From assembly GCA_037144095.1 (NCBI GenBank), contig JBAWXL010000065.1, positions 1-18,628 of the forward strand: a stretch of 18,628 bases of DNA, given 5' to 3'. The position numbers were made by a program, and so were the translations under genes. Numbering within the stretch: position 1 is the first letter of the stretch; each line of letters starts with the position of its first letter. The stretch is from CAIXTV01 sp037144095. Lineage in GTDB: Bacteria > Bacteroidota > Bacteroidia > Bacteroidales > CAIXTV01. The notes under the pieces were generated by a model, which was given only the letters and a program-made list of their open reading frames with translations, did not search any database and was not told where the DNA came from. Positions 1 through 7,413 of the stretch are shown here, piece by piece.

Positions 1-262
1 CACCTTGAAAGTGCAGGGGAAAACCTCCAACCCCTGGGCTTTCACCTTGAAAGTGTAGGGGAAAACCTCCAACCCCTGGGCTTTCACCTTGAAAGTGCAG
101 GGGAAAACCTCCAACCCCTGGGCTTTCACCTTGAAAGTGCAGAGGATAACCTTCAACCCCTGGGCTTTTACCTTGAAAGTGCAGAGGAAAACCTCCAACC
201 CCTAGACTTTCACCTTGAAAGTGCAGAGGAAAACCTCCAACCCCCGGACTTTCACCCTGAAG
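1..262. repeat. 42-bp tandem repeat, six copies plus a partial seventh
   Basis: Units start at 1, 43, 85, 127, 169 and 211, each exactly 42 bp, and a decayed seventh begins at 253 and fades after about 10 bases. The array runs off the left edge, so its full length is unknown. Copies 1-3 are nearly identical (one base differs in copy 2); copies 4-6 carry more changes, which fits decay toward the outer end. The units are much richer in G+C than the flanking DNA. Each contains two small inverted repeats: CTTTCA/TGAAAG across the unit junction and, in copies 1 and 3, CAGGGG/CCCCTG. Because 42 is a multiple of three, reading frames stay open through the array. Confidence 0.95.
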
Positions 263-315
263 GGAAAAGAGTTTACAGTAAGGGAAGCTTCTTTCATTTT
301 ATGCAAGCTTTATGA
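1..315 (+). CDS. possible C-terminal end of a repeat-encoded protein (partial, doubtful)
   Basis: Plus frame 1 is open from the window edge to a TGA at 313-315. It would encode six 14-residue units such as HLESAGENLQPLGF, then a tail ending in FHFMQAL. Frame 2 has a stop in copy 2 and frame 3 has one in every copy. One minus frame is also open but has no start codon. The copies differ by both silent and replacement changes, so no clear coding constraint is visible. Comparable minisatellites in Bacteroidota are often intergenic. I regard this as more likely noncoding, and list it because the start, if any, lies outside the window. Confidence 0.2.
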   Translation, partial: HLESAGENLQPLGFHLESVGENLQPLGFHLESAGENLQPLGFHLESAEDNLQPLGFYLESAEENLQPLDFHLESAEENLQPPDFHPEGKRVYSKGSFFHFMQAL

Positions 316-334
316 AGTGTTTTTGTAAATCTGT

Positions 335-976
335 CTAAGTTTTCTTAATCATCACCGTCAATCCATCACGCAAAGGCAGCATAAGTTTTTCAATTCTCGA
401 ATCGAGACGAATCATTTCATTAAATTCTTTAACTGAAGAGGTTTCAACATCTTTTTTCGAAGTCTCCCGCAACACTTTTCCACCCCAAAGTACATTGTCG
501 GCAATGATAAGTCCTCCCTTGCGAACTTTATCAATAATAAGTTTGAAATATTCAGAATACTGGGCTTTGTCGGCATCAATAAACACCATATCGAATACCT
601 CCTCAAGCTCAGGAATAATGGTCAAAGCATCCCCAATGTGCAACTGAATTGATTTGGAAAAGCGCGATTCATTGATGTTTTCTCTGATAAAAGTTTCTAA
701 TTCAGGATTAATTTCAATAGTATGAATGATGCCATTTTCGGCTAAACCCTCGGCAAGACAAAGCGTGGCATAAGCCGTAAATGTCCCGATTTCTAAAATT
801 CGTTTAGGTTGCGAGAGCTTTGAAAAATAACTTAATAATCGTCCTTGCAGATGCCCCGACAACATTCGGGGATACACCATCCTGAGGTAGGTTTTTCGTG
901 TGATTTGTTGCAAGAGCGCATCCTCTTCCGTCGAATGCTTCAGGCAATAATCTTCAATTTCGTCATCAATTTTCAT
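335..976 (-). CDS. class I SAM-dependent O-methyltransferase (methyltransferase family 3)
   Basis: Predicted cytosolic methyltransferase of the catechol/caffeoyl-CoA O-methyltransferase type, transferring a methyl group from S-adenosylmethionine to a small hydroxylated substrate that cannot be named here. Visible motifs are the SAM-binding ILEIGTFTAYATLCLAEGL, the acidic strand end HTIEINPE, the metal-site region DMVFIDADKAQY, and GGLIIADNVLWGG. The segment PRMLSGHLQGRLLS before motif I is typical of the bacterial family. I chose the ATG at 976, which gives 213 residues, the usual family length, and places MKIDDEIEDYCLKHS at the N-terminus. An ATG at 1030 and a TTG at 1042 are possible upstream starts. 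The gene overlaps the end of the upstream M16 peptidase by 11 bp, so the two are probably translated from one message. Family confidence is high; substrate unknown. Confidence 0.88.
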   Translation of the reverse strand: MKIDDEIEDYCLKHSTEEDALLQQITRKTYLRMVYPRMLSGHLQGRLLSYFSKLSQPKRILEIGTFTAYATLCLAEGLAENGIIHTIEINPELETFIRENINESRFSKSIQLHIGDALTIIPELEEVFDMVFIDADKAQYSEYFKLIIDKVRKGGLIIADNVLWGGKVLRETSKKDVETSSVKEFNEMIRLDSRIEKLMLPLRDGLTVMIKKT

Positions 977-2204
977 TTGAAATTGGGCTATATAATAAGG
1001 TACTAATTGCTTCCGGTAAAAATATTTCATTGGCAATTTCAAGCAATTGTTCCGAACTTATCAATTCCACTTTCTTCACAATTTCGTCGAAACTCTCCAC
1101 CCTGTTTATCAGGCTAACGCTTTTGCCCATTCCTAGCATTTCCCCTAACTTTGATTCAGACATCAATGCAAGCTGACCAATAAATTGTGTTTTAGCAGAA
1201 TGAAGCTGTACAGGGCTTAATTTATTTTGCATCAATTTCTTCAATTCATTGCTAACCAATGACGATGTACGTTTTATATAACGCTGGTCGGTGCCCATAT
1301 AAACACAAAACACACCTGTGTCGGAATAAGGCACATATTGCGATTCGAGATTATAACAAAACCCGTATTTTTCGCGAATATTAAGATTCAAACGTGAATT
1401 TAACGAGGGTCCTCCCAATAAATTATTAAGAAAAATCATAGCAAGTCGTTGAGGATGAAACGTACTGTAAGCGCGATTTCCCATCACACAATGCGATTGA
1501 AACGTATTGCGATGTATCTCTTTATTGTTAGGAACATAGGCTGTTAAAGGAGTGGCAATAGCCGAAGGCAAAGAAATCGAATCTAAATTCATATACTTCC
1601 CAACCATACTGATAAGTTTTTCAAACTTAATGTCGCCAACCGAACTCAGCACCATATTCGAAGGTTGATAATTTTTGCCAACAAAACTCAACACATCCTC
1701 CCTCGTAAAGCTTTTCACACTTTCAGGAGTTCCCAAAATATTGCTGCCTAAACTATGCCCCTGAAATAGAGATTGATCAAATTCATCAAATATCAATTCA
1801 GCCGGCGAATCGTTATAAGAATTAATTTCATCAATAATTACCTCTTTTTCCTTTTCTAATTCCTTTTGTGGAAATGATGAATGAAATAAAATATCAGAAA
1901 ATAATTCCAATGCACGGTCGTACCAATTTGTCAAAAAGGAAGCATAAATGCAGGTTTCTTCTTTTGTTGTAAAAGCATTCATGTCTCCACCTACTTTGTC
2001 AAGACGAGTGAGTATGTGATACGCTTTTCGCTTCTGAGTTCCCTTAAACAGAACATGTTCCAGATAATGCGCCATGCCATTAATTTCGGGACTTTCGTTC
2101 CGCGAGCCTACCTTAATATTGACCCCACAATGAGCCACTTTTCCTGCTACCTGCAAATGAACGACTCTTAATCCATTCGGGAAAGTATGATATTGATATT
2201 CCAT
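966..2204 (-). CDS. M16 family zinc peptidase (insulinase/processing-peptidase type)
   Basis: A single-module M16 metallopeptidase, about 412 residues. The inverted zinc motif HxxEH is present as HYLEHVLFKGT near residue 46, and the downstream zinc ligand glutamate is probably in the KEVIIDEINSYNDSP region. The C-terminal half contains NLLGGPSLNSRLNLNIREKYGFCYNLES, the conserved R/Y-containing signature of the second M16 domain. Single-module members act as dimers on peptides or small proteins; no signal peptide is seen, so it is probably cytosolic. The start at 2204 (MEYQYHTFPNGLRVVH) matches the usual N-terminus of this family; the longer reading from 2237 adds eleven residues that do not look like the family. 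It is followed by the O-methyltransferase with a short overlap, and is divergent from the MORN gene. Confidence 0.93.
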   Translation of the reverse strand: MEYQYHTFPNGLRVVHLQVAGKVAHCGVNIKVGSRNESPEINGMAHYLEHVLFKGTQKRKAYHILTRLDKVGGDMNAFTTKEETCIYASFLTNWYDRALELFSDILFHSSFPQKELEKEKEVIIDEINSYNDSPAELIFDEFDQSLFQGHSLGSNILGTPESVKSFTREDVLSFVGKNYQPSNMVLSSVGDIKFEKLISMVGKYMNLDSISLPSAIATPLTAYVPNNKEIHRNTFQSHCVMGNRAYSTFHPQRLAMIFLNNLLGGPSLNSRLNLNIREKYGFCYNLESQYVPYSDTGVFCVYMGTDQRYIKRTSSLVSNELKKLMQNKLSPVQLHSAKTQFIGQLALMSESKLGEMLGMGKSVSLINRVESFDEIVKKVELISSEQLLEIANEIFLPEAISTLLYSPISNEN

Positions 2205-2209
2205 TGCTG

Positions 2210-2217
2210 CAAAATTA
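2210..2217 (-). promoter_or_regulatory. probable -7 promoter box for the M16 peptidase gene
   Basis: On the minus strand this reads TAATTTTG, a perfect match to the Bacteroidota -7 consensus TAnnTTTG. A TTG lies about 22 bases upstream, slightly far for the usual -33 element. The box ends only six bases before the chosen ATG at 2204, so the transcript would have almost no leader. Confidence 0.4.
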
Positions 2218-2277
2218 GCAGGATTTGGTCTACACATTACAATTTTTACTATTTTTACCTTTTAATTTATATTTACT

Positions 2278-2847
2278 ATGAAAGCTATTTACCTATGTTT
2301 AGTCCTTCTGAGTATGTTTTTTCAATCGAAATCACAAACCGTAAACTCAGAATTGTTAGAAAATAAAAACGATACTTTTTATTTGAAAACCACTCAATTA
2401 CCTTTCACTGGAACTGCAGTAACCTCCATCGCAAACGGTAAAACCATCATCAGCACCGATTACATTAAAGGGGTGCTAAATGGAACAGAAATCACCTTCA
2501 ATTCATCAGGTGGAAAATATTCCGAAGTTCATTTTCAGAACGGAAAGTTCAATGGTTTGTATATTCAATGGTATGAAAATGGGCAAAAAGAATTTCAAAA
2601 AACATATAAAGACGATTATATGTATGGGCTTGCCGAACATTGGTATATGAATGGACAAATCCAAAGTCGGGGAGATTATGAAAATTGCAGAGAAGAAGGT
2701 ATTTGGACCTATTGGTATGAAAATGGACAGAAAGAAAAGGAAGGCTCCTATCATACGGCACTTCAACAAGGCAAATGGCTTTTCTGGGACGAAAAAGGAA
2801 ATTTGACAAAAGAGGTTCATTACGAAAAAGGAAATATAATTAAATAG
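2278..2847 (+). CDS. secreted MORN-repeat (YwqK-like) protein
   Basis: A 189-residue protein with a clear signal peptide (MKAIYLCLVLLSMFFQSKSQ, hydrophobic core then a likely cleavage near residue 19-20). From about residue 80 it carries at least four MORN_2-type repeats, each built on GxxxxWYxNGQxxxxxxY: examples are GLYIQWYENGQKE, GLAEHWYMNGQIQ, GIWTYWYENGQKE and GKWLFWDEKGN. Such repeats form a beta-hairpin solenoid. In Bacteroidota these proteins are common, and they are often named YwqK-family antitoxins by similarity, but no toxin partner is visible here and the signal peptide argues for an envelope or periplasmic role. The gene diverges from the M16 peptidase and lies 12 bp before the radical SAM gene, so the two plus-strand genes are probably co-transcribed. 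Function unknown. Confidence 0.85.
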   Translation: MKAIYLCLVLLSMFFQSKSQTVNSELLENKNDTFYLKTTQLPFTGTAVTSIANGKTIISTDYIKGVLNGTEITFNSSGGKYSEVHFQNGKFNGLYIQWYENGQKEFQKTYKDDYMYGLAEHWYMNGQIQSRGDYENCREEGIWTYWYENGQKEKEGSYHTALQQGKWLFWDEKGNLTKEVHYEKGNIIK

Positions 2848-2859
2848 TTTTTTGTTGAA

Positions 2860-4395
2860 GTGGAGAAAACTTTTACACTGTATCTGATTAGTCCTTCTCA
2901 GAAATACAAGCATTACGCTTCAGGAATTGGGATGAGCCGCTTGTTGGGCAAGAAAATCAATATTACACCTTTGGCTTTGCCCACATTAGCTTCGCTTACA
3001 CCTTCTCACTACAACATCACGATTATTGATGAAGAACTTCGTAAAATCCCAAAACAATTGCCCGATATTGTGGGCATTACAACTTTATCATCCATGTATG
3101 AAAGAGCTTATGAAATTGCAGATGATTACAGAAAGAAAGACATTCCTGTTGTACTTGGAGGTCCGCATGTGAGTTTTATGCAAGAGGAAGCGCTGCAACA
3201 TGCTGATGCCATCGTGGTGGGCGAGGCAGAAGCAATATGGGCAAGTTGTCTAAAAGATTTTGAAAACAATCAACTTCAAAAAGTATATAAATCGGATACC
3301 TTTTGTGAATTTAAACAGCAAGTTCCACCCCGATGGGATTTAATTGATACCTCTCAAATCAACTCGCTTGGTTTACAAATTTCGAGAGGTTGTCCTTACA
3401 ATTGCGAATTCTGTATTGTATCAAGCACCTATGGCAGAAAAATGCGGTATCGTGACATCGACAATGTGATTGCAGAAATTGAGTCAGCTCCATTAAAAAA
3501 CTTTTTCATTGTTGATGATAATCTCACTACCAATAAAACCTATATGCGTGAATTATTGGTTCGTATTAAACCCTTACATATCAATTTCACTTGCATGGCA
3601 AGCATTGAAATTGCGAATGAAACAGAATTACTTGCCTTGATGGCTGAAGCCGGTTGCAAATTTATTGTGGTGGGTTTCGAGTCGCTGAATTCAAACAGCC
3701 TTACTGAGACCGGAAAAGCTCAAAATAGTGTCGAACAATATATCGAAGCAGTGAATAGCATTCATAGTTCTGGGATTTTTGTTTTTGCAACTTTTATTAT
3801 TGGATTTGATAACGATACTCATGAGGAGTTCGAAAAGCTCTATCATTTTATTCATAAAGCCAACATTTGGTATAATATGATCAGCATCCTTGGCTTGACT
3901 CCTGGTTCGGATTTATATTATCGGATGAAAGCAGAAAAACGATGGATGAACCCACCAGCAAACTTAAGAGGAGTCATGTTCCCTTTAATGCATTACAAGC
4001 ATTTCGAACCCTTAGCTCTAACAGATGCCTATTTCGAACTACTTAACATACTATATCAACCCGACGATTTATGGCATAGAATAATTCCATTATTCGACAC
4101 CGCGTGGTTTGCAACCCGACCACAAAACACAGAAGTCAGTTTAAGAATGAAAATTTCTACTTCAATAAAAATAATTTGGCATTATCTTATTAAAAGTAGT
4201 CCTTCTGAAAGAATACTTTTTTTTGAGCTAATCAGGAAAGTTCGTACAAAAAAAGTAAGCCCTGAGAATGTTATTTTTTTTCTGCTGATTGTAAAAGGAC
4301 TACGAATTCAATTATCCGAAATTAAACATCAAATTCCTTCAATTAAAAAGGAAATTTCAACCTATTTTGAGAACAATAAGAATATTAGGCTTTAA
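2860..4395 (+). CDS. B12-binding-domain radical SAM protein
   Basis: A 511-residue cytosolic enzyme. Residues about 1-145 form a Rossmann-like cobalamin-binding domain (LYLISPSQKY, DIVGITTLSSMYERAYEIA, VVLGGPHVSF, ADAIVVGEAE). Residues about 165-400 form the radical SAM barrel with the iron-sulfur motif CPYNCEFC (C178, C182, C185), followed by RYRDIDNVIAEIE, FFIVDDNLTTN and FIIGFDNDTHEEFEKL. The helical C-terminus resembles the DUF4070 region of related proteins. No DxHxxG motif is seen in the B12 domain, so cobalamin, if bound, would lack the lower-axial histidine, as in many methylating class B enzymes. Substrate cannot be assigned. Translation starts at GTG 2860: an in-frame stop (the end of the MORN gene) lies just upstream, and the next in-frame ATG would remove the first beta strand. 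Its 3' end overlaps the convergent ridA by 11 bp. Confidence 0.9.
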   Translation: MEKTFTLYLISPSQKYKHYASGIGMSRLLGKKINITPLALPTLASLTPSHYNITIIDEELRKIPKQLPDIVGITTLSSMYERAYEIADDYRKKDIPVVLGGPHVSFMQEEALQHADAIVVGEAEAIWASCLKDFENNQLQKVYKSDTFCEFKQQVPPRWDLIDTSQINSLGLQISRGCPYNCEFCIVSSTYGRKMRYRDIDNVIAEIESAPLKNFFIVDDNLTTNKTYMRELLVRIKPLHINFTCMASIEIANETELLALMAEAGCKFIVVGFESLNSNSLTETGKAQNSVEQYIEAVNSIHSSGIFVFATFIIGFDNDTHEEFEKLYHFIHKANIWYNMISILGLTPGSDLYYRMKAEKRWMNPPANLRGVMFPLMHYKHFEPLALTDAYFELLNILYQPDDLWHRIIPLFDTAWFATRPQNTEVSLRMKISTSIKIIWHYLIKSSPSERILFFELIRKVRTKKVSPENVIFFLLIVKGLRIQLSEIKHQIPSIKKEISTYFENNKNIRL

Positions 4396-4765
4396 CCGCA
4401 ATACATTCAATTTCAATCAGGACTCCTAATGGTAATTTCACAACGCCATAAGCGGCTCTTGCCGGTGGATTGCTGCTAAAATAACTTCCATACACTTCAT
4501 TCATTCCGGCAAAATTATTCATATCACTGAGCAAACAGGTACATTTCACCACATCTGAATATTCAAAACCGGCTTCTTTTAAAATTGCACCCATGTTAAT
4601 CATTACTTGCTGTGTTTGTACTTTAATATCTCCTTCCACCACGGTTGAAGTTTCAGGATTTATCGGAATTTGCCCTGATATATATAAGGTGTCATTTACT
4701 AAAACAGCCTGACTGTATGGACCAATAGCTTTAGGTGCCATTTCTGTTGAAATTATCTTTTTCAT
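4385..4765 (-). CDS. ridA: RidA family enamine/imine deaminase
   Basis: A 126-residue member of the YjgF/YER057c/UK114 family, which hydrolyses reactive 2-aminoacrylate and related enamine/imine intermediates released by PLP enzymes. It forms a cytosolic trimer. Family hallmarks are the N-terminal PKAIGPYSQAV, the strand LYISGQIPINP, the catalytic arginine R103 in PPARAAYGVVKLPLG, and the glutamate E120 in LIEIECIAV. Length is standard and the protein looks complete and active. It follows the NAD(P)H oxidoreductase by 76 bp on the same strand, so it may have its own promoter or read through. It is convergent with, and overlaps, the radical SAM gene. Confidence 0.95.
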   Translation of the reverse strand: MKKIISTEMAPKAIGPYSQAVLVNDTLYISGQIPINPETSTVVEGDIKVQTQQVMINMGAILKEAGFEYSDVVKCTCLLSDMNNFAGMNEVYGSYFSSNPPARAAYGVVKLPLGVLIEIECIAVKA

Positions 4766-4841
4766 TTACTTCTATTGTTTAAAATATTAAATTGATTTTA
4801 TCATCAATCGATAGAGACTTGTATTGGTAAAATACCTTTAC

Positions 4842-5420
4842 CTACTCCCCTTTTCTTCCCAATTCTTCAACTTTAGCAATCCATTTATTTCTAATGCTTT
4901 CGTTTGAGGTTCTCATCGGACTAAAAACAGTAATTCCTATTACTTTAACTCCACAAAACCCAAGAATTCCTTTTTTCATCGAATGATGCCCGGGGCTTTT
5001 AGTAAATAAATTATAGTACCACTTTGGGGAATCCATGGTAACAATTAGCCGTGCAGTTTTTCCTTTCAAAAGGCGGTCCCACATCATTGAGTTTTCTCTG
5101 TATTTAAAAGCAAAGCCGGGCAAAAAAGTTCTGTCAATAAAACCCTTTAGCAAAGCAGGATAAGTCCCCCACCAGTTAGGATAGATAAAAACCAGATGAT
5201 CTGTATTACTAATTTCCTGCTGAATTGCTACTAAATCCGGCTCAAGCTTAGTAGGCTGTCGATAACCCTTTCTCAATACGGGTTCGAAATCCAAATCAAT
5301 TAAATGAATGAGCTTACAATTAGCGCCACTTGAGTCAGCTTCCCGTTTATAATGGTTTGCCAATTCAAAACAAAAGCTTTCTTTGTCGGGATGGGCATTT
5401 AAGATGAGTATATTTTTCAA
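4842..5420 (-). CDS. flavodoxin-fold NAD(P)H:quinone oxidoreductase family protein
   Basis: A 192-residue member of the NQO1/MdaB/KefF family of FMN- or FAD-dependent NAD(P)H oxidoreductases. Evidence is the N-terminal flavin phosphate loop ILILNAHPDKESF, the central DHLVFIYPNWWGTYPALL, and the following FIDRTFLPGFAFKY, which is diagnostic of the family. The C-terminal HHSMKKGILGFCGVKVIG is also typical. It likely performs two-electron reduction of quinones or other electrophiles in the cytosol. KefF-type potassium efflux regulation is possible in principle, but no KefC-like gene is nearby. It lies 26 bp after the PepSY-like gene on the same strand, consistent with co-transcription. Confidence 0.88.
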   Translation of the reverse strand: MKNILILNAHPDKESFCFELANHYKREADSSGANCKLIHLIDLDFEPVLRKGYRQPTKLEPDLVAIQQEISNTDHLVFIYPNWWGTYPALLKGFIDRTFLPGFAFKYRENSMMWDRLLKGKTARLIVTMDSPKWYYNLFTKSPGHHSMKKGILGFCGVKVIGITVFSPMRTSNESIRNKWIAKVEELGRKGE

Positions 5421-5446
5421 TTAAAACCGATTATAAAATTAGTCCA

Positions 5447-7339
5447 TTATTCATCTGCTTGACCTGGTTCCAACTTTTTCATCAATTTTCCTGACGAAGA
5501 AAAATAGAATTTCCAAAGGTCTTCAGCGCCTTTTTTCTTATCATAAACTTCAACATAATAATAATTCTTACGATCAAATTTAGTTACCGATTCGCAATTT
5601 TTTATTACGTAATTTTTCATTGCTTTGACCAGTTGAGTATTAATAAAAGCAGGCACAGCATCCGTCTTCACAGGAATTGAGGTTTGTATCCAGCTTCCTT
5701 GTTTTGAAATATCCACTTTATGATGAATTCCCTTAAATTGAAAAGAAGCAGTGTATACCGTGTCAACATTTTCCCATTTCACAGCCACCGCTTTTGCAAA
5801 TTTAAGTTTAAGAGTGCTGATAACTTCAGCTGGAATATTTTTATTTGCATCAGCTTTTTCTTCTTCAGCATCATTCACCACAGCATCAGGGTCAATAACT
5901 TTGAGGAGTTTTCCTTGAGTATCAAAATACAACTGGGTTTCTTTTTGCCCAACCCCTTCTTTTGCTATTTTTATATAATAACAAGTTCCGAATTCAGGGT
6001 CTTCTGTATACATCGACTTTTTAATCTTAATATCAGGTTTGTAGTTGGCTTTCATATATTCCATAATGGGAGTAGGGAGTTCTTTTGATTCAACTTTTGC
6101 TTCAGTTTGAACCGATTCATCTATCCCTTTCGATAATTCTTTTTCAAACTCACTATTGAATTTATTATCAATAGAAGAAACAGTTTCCTCTACCTGTTCA
6201 TCTTCTATATCCGGATCAATAATTTTATTCATCCTCCCTGATTTGTCGAAATAGATTTGATAAACACCTTTTTTACGTACAGATATTTTAACATAATAAT
6301 AGTTGTTGCGGTCTTTGCGCACAACTTTTTCGGCATACACCAATTTGTAGCTTTTATATGTTTTCACCAACCAATTTACAATGGGTTGATATAAATTGTA
6401 TTTATCCATTAAGGTCTTAGTAACAATAACAATTCCGGAAGTATCCATCTTGATAGATGATTTTTGTTCATGAAAAATAAAACTACACGAAAACTCATTA
6501 TCGGGTAATGTATCCCATTTTACTTCTTCTGCTTTTGGGAATTTTTTACTGAAGCTTGATTTTACTTTAGCAGGAATCAGTCCATCGCTGACATAAGTAT
6601 TTCCCGTTTTTTTAGCATTGCTGTTTTTAGGAGTTGCCTTAGTTGTTGTTTTGGTCTTATTCTCAGTTGTTTTTACTTGATGAGTATTTTTTGTTTTTAC
6701 TTCTTTTTTATCGTCATCAGCTAAAGCATCCTTTTCTTCTTTCTTTTCTTCAGCTTCTTTGGTTTTAGTCTCCTTTTTCTTTTCCTCTATTTCTTTTTTC
6801 TTCTCTTCTTTCTTCTTCTCTTCAACTTCCTTTTTTTTGTCTTCTTTTACTTTATTTACAACAGGTTCTTCTATTTTTATTGGAACGGGATCGAACTTTT
6901 TCAATAATGCTCCCTGAGGAGTAAAAGTGAGTTCTGAAGACTGATCTTGTCCCACTCCTTCCTTCTTAACTTTCACAAAATAATAATTATCAGCACTTTT
7001 TTTCTCAAAGAAATTGGCCGAAGCAATCTTATAAGTAGCAGGATAATTATCTTTTACGTACACCTGAACAGGGCTTGGCAATTCTTTTGCATCCACCACA
7101 AATATGGTTTGCACCCATTCACCTTCTGCTGTAATTTCCACTCTTCCGGTCTGACCTTCATCTTTTATAACGGCTATATAACTTTCTTTTTGTTTTTCCC
7201 AGTTCTTTAGTTTTGCATTGGGATACTGACCCGCCAAGGCATCTGCCACTACTTTTGGAACTGCACTTTCTTTTATTTGTTGCGAGAAAACTGATAATGA
7301 AAACATCATCAAAATTAAAATACATATTTTTGATTTCAT
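5447..7339 (-). CDS. secreted multi-module PepSY-like (DUF2874-type) protein
   Basis: A 630-residue exported protein from the ATG at 7339, which opens a good signal peptide (MKSKICILILMMFSLSVFSQ). After it comes a PepSY-like module of about 125 residues (VPKVVADALAGQYPNAKL... NWEKQ... EITAEGEWVQT), a lysine/glutamate-rich low-complexity linker of roughly 80 residues, and at least two more such modules plus an extra half module. The recurrent half-unit is LPxPVxxYxKxNY followed by YYYVKVxKxGV and a strand such as LYFDTQGKLLKVIDPDA. Related Bacteroidota proteins are periplasmic; their role is not established. The same frame stays open to an ATG at 7417 that overlaps the purA stop as ATGA, but that start would put 26 residues before the signal peptide. 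The downstream oxidoreductase is 26 bp away. Confidence 0.82.
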   Translation of the reverse strand: MKSKICILILMMFSLSVFSQQIKESAVPKVVADALAGQYPNAKLKNWEKQKESYIAVIKDEGQTGRVEITAEGEWVQTIFVVDAKELPSPVQVYVKDNYPATYKIASANFFEKKSADNYYFVKVKKEGVGQDQSSELTFTPQGALLKKFDPVPIKIEEPVVNKVKEDKKKEVEEKKKEEKKKEIEEKKKETKTKEAEEKKEEKDALADDDKKEVKTKNTHQVKTTENKTKTTTKATPKNSNAKKTGNTYVSDGLIPAKVKSSFSKKFPKAEEVKWDTLPDNEFSCSFIFHEQKSSIKMDTSGIVIVTKTLMDKYNLYQPIVNWLVKTYKSYKLVYAEKVVRKDRNNYYYVKISVRKKGVYQIYFDKSGRMNKIIDPDIEDEQVEETVSSIDNKFNSEFEKELSKGIDESVQTEAKVESKELPTPIMEYMKANYKPDIKIKKSMYTEDPEFGTCYYIKIAKEGVGQKETQLYFDTQGKLLKVIDPDAVVNDAEEEKADANKNIPAEVISTLKLKFAKAVAVKWENVDTVYTASFQFKGIHHKVDISKQGSWIQTSIPVKTDAVPAFINTQLVKAMKNYVIKNCESVTKFDRKNYYYVEVYDKKKGAEDLWKFYFSSSGKLMKKLEPGQADE

Positions 7340-7413
7340 CTGTAAAACGTTTTTAAAGGTTAGTTTCGAATAAGGACTTTTATTTTTTTGTGTGATTAAC
7401 GAATAGGTTTGTT

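Noticed and set aside
1..262. CRISPR array
   Set aside because: The 42-bp units are directly adjacent with no unique spacers, and no cas gene is in the window.
2278..2847. Toxin-antitoxin antitoxin (YwqK)
   Set aside because: The name arises from MORN similarity only. There is a signal peptide and no toxin-like neighbour, so an antitoxin role is not supported.
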